From Dyadobacter sediminis (GTDB lineage Bacteria; Bacteroidota; Bacteroidia; Cytophagales; Spirosomataceae), in contig NZ_VCEI01000021.1 in the NCBI RefSeq assembly GCF_005860765.1, positions 310,001 to 374,000 on the forward strand: 64,000 bases of DNA, written 5' to 3'. Under the pieces are notes generated by a model. That model was not told the origin of the DNA. It ran no database searches and saw only the letters and a list, made by a program, of their open reading frames with translations. Below, one piece after another: positions 46,433 to 54,142 of this stretch (position 1 is the stretch's first letter; each line of letters starts with the position of its first letter). The position numbers and the translations under genes are program-made.

Positions 46433-47237
46433 TTTACAGCAACGGGCAATTACCGCGCTGGCAGGAGTATTTGTAATTATCAGTTGTATACTTTACAGTG
46501 AATTAACCTTTTTACTGCTTTTTTGTACCATCAGTTCATTGACCCAGCTGGAATTTTACAGATTGCTCGGGCTGGACGGAAATCAGCCGCTAACTTATTA
46601 TGGTACTTTCTGTGGCACAGTAATGATGTTTCTTGCGTACTTGATAGAACAGGACATTGTACCATTCTCAAATTATTTCATTATCAGTCCGCTGCTGTCC
46701 ATGATATTTTTTATCAAGCTGTATAAAAAGAATGACCTTAAACCTTTTACAAACATCGGGTTTACATTTCTGGGCATTATTTATGTAGCATTGCCTTTTG
46801 CTCTGATCATTGTGATGGCGCTGCGGGGCGGAAAATACAATTATGAAATCGTTCTGGGAAGCCTGCTTTTACTCTGGGCGTCGGACATAGGCGGTTATTT
46901 TGCCGGTACCAAGTTTGGAAAAAGAAAGTTGTTTGAGCGTATTTCTCCCAAAAAATCGTGGGAAGGCGCCATGGGAAGCGCTGCTTTTGCAGCAGTCATT
47001 GCATTTGTACTGGGGTTTTATTTCCGTACCTTCGAACCCTGGAAATGGTACTGCATCGGTGCTATTATTGTGGTGGTCGGGACGTACGGCGACCTTGTCG
47101 AGTCACTTTTCAAGCGGAGTATTGCCATTAAGGATTCCGGGACAAGCATACCCGGGCACGGCGGTTTTCTGGACAGGTTTGACGGCCTGCTGCTTTCCGC
47201 CCCGTTTATTGTTACCTTTTTAAAGTTATTTTCCTGA
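46404..47237 (+). CDS. cdsA: Phosphatidate cytidylyltransferase
   Basis: The protein has 277 residues with about seven to eight membrane helices. It makes CDP-diacylglycerol from phosphatidate and CTP for phospholipid synthesis. The signature is SIAIKDSGTSIPGHGGFLDR with D-x3-D type residues, plus SDIGGYFAGTKFGKRKL and SPKKSWEGA. The start overlaps DUF2007 by 29 nt; no later in-frame ATG keeps the usual N-terminus. Confidence 0.95.
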   Translation: MKTRLEKLSNLQQRAITALAGVFVIISCILYSELTFLLLFCTISSLTQLEFYRLLGLDGNQPLTYYGTFCGTVMMFLAYLIEQDIVPFSNYFIISPLLSMIFFIKLYKKNDLKPFTNIGFTFLGIIYVALPFALIIVMALRGGKYNYEIVLGSLLLLWASDIGGYFAGTKFGKRKLFERISPKKSWEGAMGSAAFAAVIAFVLGFYFRTFEPWKWYCIGAIIVVVGTYGDLVESLFKRSIAIKDSGTSIPGHGGFLDRFDGLLLSAPFIVTFLKLFS

Positions 47238-47409
47238 CAGAAATTGCTTTTTAATCCATACAGGCAATGCATATGCTGCCGGGTCGTTGATTAACCAAGG
47301 AACAATTTTTACATACTTTTTTCAACATAGCAGCTGAGAGAAAGTATAATGACAACAACGTTCGAAAGCCGGGGCCTTTATCCGGTTCTCAATTCATAAC
47401 CCGAAACGA

Positions 47410-48156
47410 ATGAAACGCAGTCTTTTAATATTTTTGGTGCTGGCAGGAATCATGTCTTTTCATGATTTGTATGCGCAGGGTGAACAGAAAGCAATCATAT
47501 TCTCCGGCGTCGTCGTAGGCGGGAAAACAACCGAGCGGCTGCCGGGTGCCACCATATTTATAGTAAATGCCGGAAGAGGTACGCTGGCCAAAAGTGACGG
47601 ATCGTTTACAATTCCCGTATTTCCCGGCGACAGCATCATTTTCAGTTATGTCGGTTTCAAAAAGCAGTACCACGTTGTTCCGCGCAGTTACAACTCGGAT
47701 ATTTATTCGGCCATTGTTGCTTTGCGTGAAGATGTTGTAACACTTTCAGGCGTGACCATTTATCCTTATTCTACAGAAGAAGAATTCAAGAAAGCATTCC
47801 TTGCGCTGAAACTTCCCGATCAGGCGGATCGGGATGCGCTTGCAAGAAGCACCGATCCGGATTATATCAACAGAATGGCGGCGCAGGTTCCCAACAATGC
47901 GCAGACCAACTATCGTTACTCTATGGATCAGCTGATGTTCGGGCGTGAATCGGCGGCGAACAAAGGATTTGCAACCACATTCCCGTTTCTAAACCCTTTT
48001 GCATGGGCCAGCTTTATCAAATCGGTTAAAAACGGTGACCTTAAGCAAAAAGAATGGCGCAAAGAGCTGAATGCCGCACCACGTGAAAATATTACCAAAC
48101 AGGATTTTATTCCGCCGACTCCCGAAAACGATATCAAACGAAACGGCAGCAATTAA
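47410..48156 (+). CDS. Carboxypeptidase regulatory-like domain protein
   Basis: The protein has 248 residues with signal peptide SLLIFLVLAGIMSFHDLYAQ. Residues about 30-115 form a carboxypeptidase D regulatory-like beta-sandwich (FSGVVVGGKTTERLPGATIF, YVGFKKQY), as at the N-terminus of SusC/TonB receptors but without a barrel. The rest (EEEFKKAFLALKLP, FLNPFAWASF) is a conserved Bacteroidota extension of unknown role. The stop overlaps the end of the convergent LpxH-like gene by 3 nt. Confidence 0.85.
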   Translation: MKRSLLIFLVLAGIMSFHDLYAQGEQKAIIFSGVVVGGKTTERLPGATIFIVNAGRGTLAKSDGSFTIPVFPGDSIIFSYVGFKKQYHVVPRSYNSDIYSAIVALREDVVTLSGVTIYPYSTEEEFKKAFLALKLPDQADRDALARSTDPDYINRMAAQVPNNAQTNYRYSMDQLMFGRESAANKGFATTFPFLNPFAWASFIKSVKNGDLKQKEWRKELNAAPRENITKQDFIPPTPENDIKRNGSN

Positions 48157-48977
48157 TTTTTAGTTGCTGCAGCAGAACCTGGATCGAATTTTTCCAGACT
48201 CAGGTTTTCTCCGTCAAAAACGGCAAAATGCTGCTGATTGAGCCATTCTCCGAGATTAACATACCTTGAAACGGCATTTACTTTCATGTCCAGCGGAAGA
48301 TGCCGGTGTCCGAAAATGTAATAATCATGATGCTGTTTCTTTTCCACAGCAAGGCAATACTGAAAAAGCCATTCATGATCTTCACCCAGAAAATACTCTT
48401 CTCCTTTATGGTCGTTGGCGCGCCGGCTTCTTTTCGACCATTCCATCGCAATCCAGATTCCGACATCCGGATGCATAAGCCGGAACATGAGCTGGAAAAA
48501 GGAATTTTCGAATATTCTTTTCAGAACCTTGTAAGTATTATCGCCAGGCCCGAGCCCGTCGCCGTGGCCAACCAGAATTGTCTTGGTGCTTTTTCCTGAA
48601 ACAAACGTGTAAGTCACAGGATTACGGAAAATGGTTGCGCCAATTTCATCCGTCAGATAACCGGACATCCACATATCGTGATTGCCGGTGAAAATGACAA
48701 GTTCAATGCCTTTGTCGTTCAATTCAGCCAGTTTTCCAAGCAACCGCACAAATCCTTTCGGAACGGCTTTATTGTATTCAAACCAGAAATCAAAAATATC
48801 CCCGACCAGAAAAATCATTTGTGCATTGTGCTCGATGGATTCCAGCCATGTAATGATCAGCCTTTCTCTTTCACGGCTTTTGGGCAAAGACGGAACGCCA
48901 AGATGGAAATCGGATGAGAAATACACGCAGCGGCCTTCGTGTAATGAAACGGTTCTTTTTTCTGATTTAAAATTCAT
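48153..48977 (-). CDS. lpxH: LpxH-like UDP-2,3-diacylglucosamine diphosphatase
   Basis: The protein has 274 residues, a calcineurin-like phosphoesterase. The metal-binding motifs SSDFHLG, VGDIFDFW, TGNHDMW, VGHGDG and FGHRHLP are all present. The family splits UDP-2,3-diacylglucosamine to lipid X, the next step after LpxA, C and D at 20-23 kb. Orthology is probable but other diphosphatases share the motifs. There is no terminator between it and the convergent gene. Confidence 0.85.
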   Translation of the reverse strand: MNFKSEKRTVSLHEGRCVYFSSDFHLGVPSLPKSRERERLIITWLESIEHNAQMIFLVGDIFDFWFEYNKAVPKGFVRLLGKLAELNDKGIELVIFTGNHDMWMSGYLTDEIGATIFRNPVTYTFVSGKSTKTILVGHGDGLGPGDNTYKVLKRIFENSFFQLMFRLMHPDVGIWIAMEWSKRSRRANDHKGEEYFLGEDHEWLFQYCLAVEKKQHHDYYIFGHRHLPLDMKVNAVSRYVNLGEWLNQQHFAVFDGENLSLEKFDPGSAAATKN

Positions 48978-49107
48978 GCGTTAGTTGCAAATGCCATGCA
49001 ATTTACAACCTTCCGGTAAATAGCCGTTACAGGCTGAAAGATTGATCGTCGGAATCATGCTAATTAAACCTGCTTTTTCTAGATTGCGCCTTCAAACTAG
49101 TTTAACT

Positions 49108-49845
49108 ATGAAAGCAAATTTATTATACTTTTTGTTGTTCCTTATTCCGTTATTACATCAAAAGCAGGTGTTTGCGCAGCCTGCCAAGAAGATTCCTGCC
49201 GACAAGCAGCGTTCAGTGCAGTGGAAACCGGAAAAAGGACAATATTATTTCAGCCATTCACTTGTATTTGACTTTGATAACAAGACTGCAAGGACAAAGG
49301 GAAAAATCAGGATTTATCTCGATCCGGTCAGCGGGGCCATGTGTTTTCTGAAAGACAGCAGTTTTACACAGAAAGGAAAATCGTTCGATCTGATCATTGG
49401 TTTCCCGAATGGAAAATACATGTTTTATAAAACGGATGAGGCCGGGAAAAAAACAAGAACTTCTGAAACCGTAAATGAAATGAAACCGGATGCTGAAACA
49501 GTTCTGCAGCGAAAAGAAGATTTTGCAACGTACTGCCTGCCAACGGCTAACAAACGAACCGAATTTGGTCTGGAAAGCATTGAGTATGATCTGGGTTACA
49601 CAACTTCCGACACGAAGGACAAGATATGGCTTGCCAAAACGCCGTTCAGCATCTATGCGCTTTACGGACTGGAATTTGTAGAAAACGCTGTAAGTATGCC
49701 CGTTTCGTTTGATTACATGCATTTGCTGGACGCTGACCGGCTGATAACGGAGTTTAGTTCAAAAGATACTTCTTTCAAACTGATCCGCTTTGGACGTGAT
49801 CCGTATACTGCAATTACAAAAAGTTATCAGGAGTTAAAAGATTGA
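49108..49845 (+). CDS. Hypothetical secreted protein
   Basis: The protein has 245 residues from ATG 49108, chosen because the signal peptide LLYFLLFLIPLLHQKQVFAQ starts there; an ATG at 49042 would add 22 residues. The mature part is lysine- and aromatic-rich with predicted beta segments (QYYFSHSLVFDFDNKT, GKIRIYLDPVSGAM). I do not recognise a domain. It may be a small periplasmic protein of the DUF4412 type, but this is weak. A hairpin terminator follows at once. Confidence 0.7.
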   Translation: MKANLLYFLLFLIPLLHQKQVFAQPAKKIPADKQRSVQWKPEKGQYYFSHSLVFDFDNKTARTKGKIRIYLDPVSGAMCFLKDSSFTQKGKSFDLIIGFPNGKYMFYKTDEAGKKTRTSETVNEMKPDAETVLQRKEDFATYCLPTANKRTEFGLESIEYDLGYTTSDTKDKIWLAKTPFSIYALYGLEFVENAVSMPVSFDYMHLLDADRLITEFSSKDTSFKLIRFGRDPYTAITKSYQELKD

Positions 49846-49848
49846 AAA

Positions 49849-49880
49849 TCCGTTTTCAGAATGAAAATCCTGAAAACGGA
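49849..49880. terminator. Terminator between convergent genes
   Basis: TCCGTTTTCAG (49849-49859) pairs perfectly with 49870-49880 across a 10-nt loop, between the plus gene stop at 49845 and the minus gene stop at 49891. Confidence 0.75.
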
Positions 49881-49890
49881 CTGGATTATC

Positions 49891-50400
49891 TTACACGCTT
49901 TCGGATTCTGCGCGTTCTGCCATCACTTCGGAAAGCGGGCGCAGATTGGCCGGAATTTCTTCTTCCTGATCTTCTTCGGAAGTATACGGGAATACATCCA
50001 GAATCGGCGTAAGCGTAATGTCTGTAACTTCATACGGGATCAGAAAATTGCGCATGCTTTCATTGATCCGGTCCAGTGCCTGCTGGATGCCGTCCGAATT
50101 CACAAGCATGTAATTGACGATTTTCTTTTCTTTTCCGCTTTTTTCATCCACTGAAAAGTAAATGACTTTTGCTTTAAACCATTGTTCACCTTCTTCGTAA
50201 GCAAAAAGATCTGCAAGGCGCATCCGCGAAATACTGGACACACTGAAATCGCTGGCATCGGTAACAATCTGTTTGTAAAGCCTCGCCTCGGACTCCGTGT
50301 AGGAAACGGCATCCACAAGATAAACTTCATTGATTGTTTTCAGACTTCCCGACTCATTCTCCTTTTGATACCGAATTTTCCCTAAATACCAGCTCGCCAT
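49891..50400 (-). CDS. DUF4494 family protein
   Basis: The protein has 169 residues and matches the DUF4494 pattern: ASWYLGKIRYQKENE, then INEVYLVDAVSYTESEAR and ADLFAYEEGEQWFKAKVIY. The family is limited to Bacteroidota and its function is unknown. A good promoter candidate lies 31 nt upstream of its ATG. Confidence 0.85.
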   Translation of the reverse strand: MASWYLGKIRYQKENESGSLKTINEVYLVDAVSYTESEARLYKQIVTDASDFSVSSISRMRLADLFAYEEGEQWFKAKVIYFSVDEKSGKEKKIVNYMLVNSDGIQQALDRINESMRNFLIPYEVTDITLTPILDVFPYTSEEDQEEEIPANLRPLSEVMAERAESESV

Positions 50401-50431
50401 ATTTATATTTTATTTACAACTGAAAAGTCTG

Positions 50432-50462
50432 CAAATGTAGATGCTTGCGTCAAAGCCTGCAA
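50432..50462 (-). promoter_or_regulatory. Candidate promoter for DUF4494 gene
   Basis: On the minus strand, TTG (50462-50460) precedes TACATTTG (50439-50432) by 20 nt, matching the Bacteroidota consensus. The expected transcript starts about 25 nt before the ATG. Confidence 0.45.
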
Positions 50463-50545
50463 AAAATATAGCGACAAAGTAATAATCCGTCAACCGTATA
50501 TGCGTTCTGATACCTACTGTTTAACTTGCCAAAAAAATTAGGTAA

Positions 50546-51178
50546 ATGAAAAAGAACATCTGGATTTTCGTAATACTGCTTGTAACGGGAACAATGACAG
50601 GCTGCGGAGTAGGCCGTCAGGTTTCGGAAGCAAAAACGTTTGGTGAATGCAAATACGACATTGCGTCTGTGGATAGCGTTTATCTCGCCGGAATTGACAT
50701 CCGGGAATTCCGTAATCTGAAAAGCTTCAACGACTTTGACCTTGCCAGGTATCCCGGACTGGCCATGGGATTGCTCAGGAAAAATTTGCCGCTCGATCTG
50801 AGGGTAAATCTGGATATTACCAATCCGACAAACCGCCGCGCCGCCATTAACCAGCTTGAATACAAAGTGCTGTTATCCGACAGCGAGTTGTTTAACGGCT
50901 TTTTGAGCCAGCTTATCGAAGTAATGCCCGGAACCGGCAAAACAAGAGTGCCGATAAGACTGAACGCAAACGCATATCAACTGATTTCCGATGATCAGAC
51001 GCGGGATAAATTCATTAATATGGTTCTGGCGCTGACTGGAAAATCAGATGCAAAGCCGACGAAGTTTACTGTAAAAGTAAAACCGACGCTGGATCTTGCC
51101 GGAAAGCAGATCAACTATCCGGGTTATATTACCTTCGAAAAAGAAGTGACCAGCCAGATGCTGACCGGCACACGTTGA
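50546..51178 (+). CDS. Lipoprotein, possibly LEA14-like
   Basis: The protein has 210 residues. The signal and lipobox are visible (LLVTGTMTGCGVGRQ, cysteine 20). The segment LDLRVNLDITNPTNRRAAINQ followed by YKVLLSDSELFNG resembles the LEA14/WHy beta-sandwich found in bacterial lipoproteins, but this is only suggestive. No partner gene is clear. No typical terminator follows before xth. Confidence 0.7.
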   Translation: MKKNIWIFVILLVTGTMTGCGVGRQVSEAKTFGECKYDIASVDSVYLAGIDIREFRNLKSFNDFDLARYPGLAMGLLRKNLPLDLRVNLDITNPTNRRAAINQLEYKVLLSDSELFNGFLSQLIEVMPGTGKTRVPIRLNANAYQLISDDQTRDKFINMVLALTGKSDAKPTKFTVKVKPTLDLAGKQINYPGYITFEKEVTSQMLTGTR

Positions 51179-51357
51179 TACCTGATGCACAGACATGCAC
51201 TATTTTGAAATTTCTTGCGGATGATTCCTGTCTGTTTCAATCCTTTGCAACGGTAATTTTCCTGTAAATTGCCGGATGCCTTCATTTTTCTTTACAAACC
51301 TGCGGATTTTAAAACAGGATTGATTAGCAGGAAAAACAAGCCCCCTTATATCAAAAA

Positions 51358-52122
51358 ATGCAGATACTTACCTATAACCTCAACGGAATCCGGGCGGCAC
51401 TAAAAAACGGACTGATCGATTGGTTAAGAACCATGCCGGCTGATATTTTATGTTTTCAGGAAGTGAAAGCGACTCCGGACGTTGTAGACCTTGCCGGATT
51501 TACGGAACTTGGCTACGAGCTGATCGGATGGCATGCAGCTGAAAAAAAGGGATATAGCGGCGTGGCCATATTTTCCAAAATGGTGCCGGATTACGTTTTT
51601 CACGGATGTTCCATTCCTGTTTACGATCAGGAAGGAAGGATTTTAAGGGCCGATTTTGGAGACATTACCATTCTGAACTGCTATTTTCCTTCCGGAACGA
51701 GCGGTGAGATCCGTCAGGGCGTAAAGATGGAGTTTTTGCGTGATTTTTACGAATGGGTTTATGAATTGCGCAAGGAACGGCCCAATCTTGTTATTTGCGG
51801 TGATTATAACATTGCGCATACGGAAATTGACATTCATGATCCGGTAAGAAATAAGAAAATGTCAGGTTTTTTGCCTGAGGAAAGAGAATGGCTGACAAAA
51901 TGGTTTGACAACGGATATACCGATGCATTCCGGTTCAAAAATCCGGATCGGAGGGAATATTCCTGGTGGACTTACCGTGCCGGCGCAAGGGCCAATAACA
52001 AAGGCTGGCGAATTGATTACATTTCGGTTGCCGATACGATCAAAGACCGTATAGTAGCCAGCAGGCTTTATAATGACGCCGTACATTCGGATCATTGTCC
52101 GGTTTGGCTGGAACTGGATTAA
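51358..52122 (+). CDS. xth: Exodeoxyribonuclease III
   Basis: The protein has 254 residues of the exo/endonuclease/phosphatase fold, acting in base excision repair at abasic sites. Signatures: YNLNGIRAALKNG, FQEVKA (Mg-binding Glu), CGDYNIAHTEIDIH, and HSDHCPVW at the end. Full length for the family. Confidence 0.95.
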   Translation: MQILTYNLNGIRAALKNGLIDWLRTMPADILCFQEVKATPDVVDLAGFTELGYELIGWHAAEKKGYSGVAIFSKMVPDYVFHGCSIPVYDQEGRILRADFGDITILNCYFPSGTSGEIRQGVKMEFLRDFYEWVYELRKERPNLVICGDYNIAHTEIDIHDPVRNKKMSGFLPEEREWLTKWFDNGYTDAFRFKNPDRREYSWWTYRAGARANNKGWRIDYISVADTIKDRIVASRLYNDAVHSDHCPVWLELD

Positions 52123-52185
52123 ACGGCTTTTATTCATTGGTATAGTTTTGTAAATTGGATCAGAAACAGACTAAACAACCGAGTT

Positions 52186-52770
52186 ATGGACATTCAAATG
52201 CCGGTGACACTGAAAATGGGCGATCTGATGAGTGAAGAGGAATTCTTTCAGTTTTGCCAGATGAACGACACACTAGAGTTCGAAAGGGACTCGCATGGAA
52301 ATATTATACTTATGTCACCCACAGGAGCTTTTACAGGCGGATTTAACTTAGAAATTGCAGCTGAATTGGTATTTTGGAACAAAAAAAATAGATCAGGGAA
52401 AGTTTTTGATTCTTCCACTGGTTTCACATTGCCAAACGGAGCCGTGCGTTCGCCGGATGTTTCATGGATCCGGAACGAGCGCTGGAATGCAATTTCCAAA
52501 GAACAGCAGGAAGTTTTTGCGCCGCTATGTCCCGATTTCGTGATTGAAATACGTTCGAAATCCGATGGATTAAAGTATCTTAAAGATAAAATGAAAGAAT
52601 ACATTGCAAATGGAACTTCACTGGGCTGGCTGATCGACCGCTTTGACAACAAAGTTTACATTTACCGTTTGGACAAAAGCGTAGAAGTTCACAATTCACT
52701 TCACATCGTGCTTTCGGGCGAAACTGTGCTTCCCGGATTTACGCTTGATCTTGCTTCACATCTAAATTAG
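52186..52770 (+). CDS. Uma2 family endonuclease-like protein (copy 1)
   Basis: The protein has 194 residues, Uma2-type PD-(D/E)xK fold: SPDVSWIRNERW, CPDFVIEIRSKSD, and YIANGTSLGWLIDR. The family is spread widely in Cytophagales and cyanobacteria; in vivo substrates are unknown. The second copy starts 51 bp after this stop and is nearly identical outside one short segment. Confidence 0.87.
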   Translation: MDIQMPVTLKMGDLMSEEEFFQFCQMNDTLEFERDSHGNIILMSPTGAFTGGFNLEIAAELVFWNKKNRSGKVFDSSTGFTLPNGAVRSPDVSWIRNERWNAISKEQQEVFAPLCPDFVIEIRSKSDGLKYLKDKMKEYIANGTSLGWLIDRFDNKVYIYRLDKSVEVHNSLHIVLSGETVLPGFTLDLASHLN

Positions 52771-52821
52771 CATAAGCATTGTTTTACAAATTTGATCAGA
52801 CAAAAATCAAATAACCAAATT

Positions 52822-53406
52822 ATGGAAATTTCAATGCCGGTGACACTGAAAATGGGCGATCTGATGAGTGAAGAGGAATTCTTTCAGTTTTGCCAGATGA
52901 ACGACACACTAGAGTTCGAAAGGGACTCACATGGAAATATTATACTTATGTCACCCACAGGAGCTTTTACGGGCAACTTTAATTTACGCATTTCGGGTTT
53001 TTTGTTCATGTGGAATGAATCCCACAAGCTTGGGAAAGTTTTTGATTCTTCCACCGGTTTTACTTTGCCAAACGGAGCAGTACGTTCGCCGGATGTTTCG
53101 TGGATACGGAACGAGCGCTGGAATGCAATTTCCAAAGAACAGCAGGAAGTTTTTGCGCCGCTATGTCCCGATTTCGTGATTGAAATCCGTTCGAAATCCG
53201 ACGATCCGAAGTATCTTCAGGATAAAATGAAAGAATACCTTGCTAACGGAACTTCACTGGGCTGGCTGATCGACCGCTTTGACAATAAAGTTTACATTTA
53301 CCGTTCGGACAAAAGCGTAGAAGTTCACAATTCACTTCACATCGTGCTTTCGGGCGAAACTGTGCTTCCCGGATTTACGCTGGACCTTGCTTCACTCATC
53401 AAATAA
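52822..53406 (+). CDS. Uma2 family endonuclease-like protein (copy 2)
   Basis: The protein has 194 residues from ATG 52822, chosen to match copy 1 in length and start (EISMPVTLKMGD); a TTG at 52792 would add ten. The same PD-(D/E)xK motifs are intact. Against copy 1 the DNA is nearly identical from 52834 to 52972 and again from about 53032 to the end, but residues 51-70 differ (NFNLRISGFLFMWNESHK here, GFNLEIAAELVFWNKKNR there). Confidence 0.87.
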   Translation: MEISMPVTLKMGDLMSEEEFFQFCQMNDTLEFERDSHGNIILMSPTGAFTGNFNLRISGFLFMWNESHKLGKVFDSSTGFTLPNGAVRSPDVSWIRNERWNAISKEQQEVFAPLCPDFVIEIRSKSDDPKYLQDKMKEYLANGTSLGWLIDRFDNKVYIYRSDKSVEVHNSLHIVLSGETVLPGFTLDLASLIK

Positions 53407-53448
53407 CGGAAGTACAAAAACTTCTGTTCACTAATACTCATTAAAGAC

Positions 53449-54045
53449 TTGTTCCGGTATTTTCTAATTTACAAACCATTTGGAATGCTTTCCCAGTTCA
53501 GTCGTGAAGGCGAACAGCCAACGCTGGCAGATCTGGATTTTAAGTTTCCGAAAGATATTTATCCGGTCGGACGGCTCGATGCCGATAGTGAGGGCCTGCT
53601 GTTGCTCACTAATGACAACTATTTGAAGACCAGACTTCTGGAACCAAAATACCGACACGAAAGAACATATTACGTACAGGTCGAAGGAATAATAACCCAA
53701 GAAGCCTGCACTTCTCTTGCAGAAGGGGTTTTTGTTTCGATAAACGGAAAGCAGTATCGTACGCTTCCCGCACGTGCAGTTCCGATGGGCGAGCCTGCGC
53801 TTCCTGACCGGAATCCGCCGATTCGGTTCCGTAAAAATATTCCTGTTTCCTGGCTTGCGATTACTTTGCATGAAGGCAAAAACCGTCAGGTAAGGCGTAT
53901 GACAGCAGCTGTTGGCTTTCCTACGCTCCGGTTGGTGCGGTGGTCAATCGGGAAAATTTCACTGGCTGATAAAAAAGAAAATTTTCCTAAACCCGGGGAC
54001 GTATGGGAAGTTACGGCAAAAGAAGCGCGGGACTTTCTCAAATGA
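53449..54045 (+). CDS. rluE: 23S rRNA pseudouridine synthase, RluE type
   Basis: The protein has 198 residues and starts at TTG 53449 (FRYFLIYKPFGMLSQFS). It lacks an S4 domain, as RluE does. The catalytic aspartate is in GRLDADSEGLLLLTND, with EGKNRQVRRMTAAVGFPTLRL later. It should modify one uridine in large-subunit rRNA; the exact position is inferred from family likeness only. Confidence 0.9.
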   Translation: MFRYFLIYKPFGMLSQFSREGEQPTLADLDFKFPKDIYPVGRLDADSEGLLLLTNDNYLKTRLLEPKYRHERTYYVQVEGIITQEACTSLAEGVFVSINGKQYRTLPARAVPMGEPALPDRNPPIRFRKNIPVSWLAITLHEGKNRQVRRMTAAVGFPTLRLVRWSIGKISLADKKENFPKPGDVWEVTAKEARDFLK

Positions 54046-54080
54046 CCGCGGACAGGAATGGATAAAACCGCCTGATGCAC

Positions 54081-54110
54081 TTGCCAAACCGGAGAGAAGG
54101 GTTAATTTTG
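54081..54110 (+). promoter_or_regulatory. Promoter for mutS
   Basis: TTG at 54081-54083 and TAATTTTG at 54103-54110 are separated by 19 nt, an exact match to the Bacteroidota -33/-7 consensus. The expected transcript start is near 54117, about 26 nt before the TTG start codon. Confidence 0.55.
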
Positions 54111-54142
54111 TACATATCCTTTTTTTTAAATAAGGCTGATAA

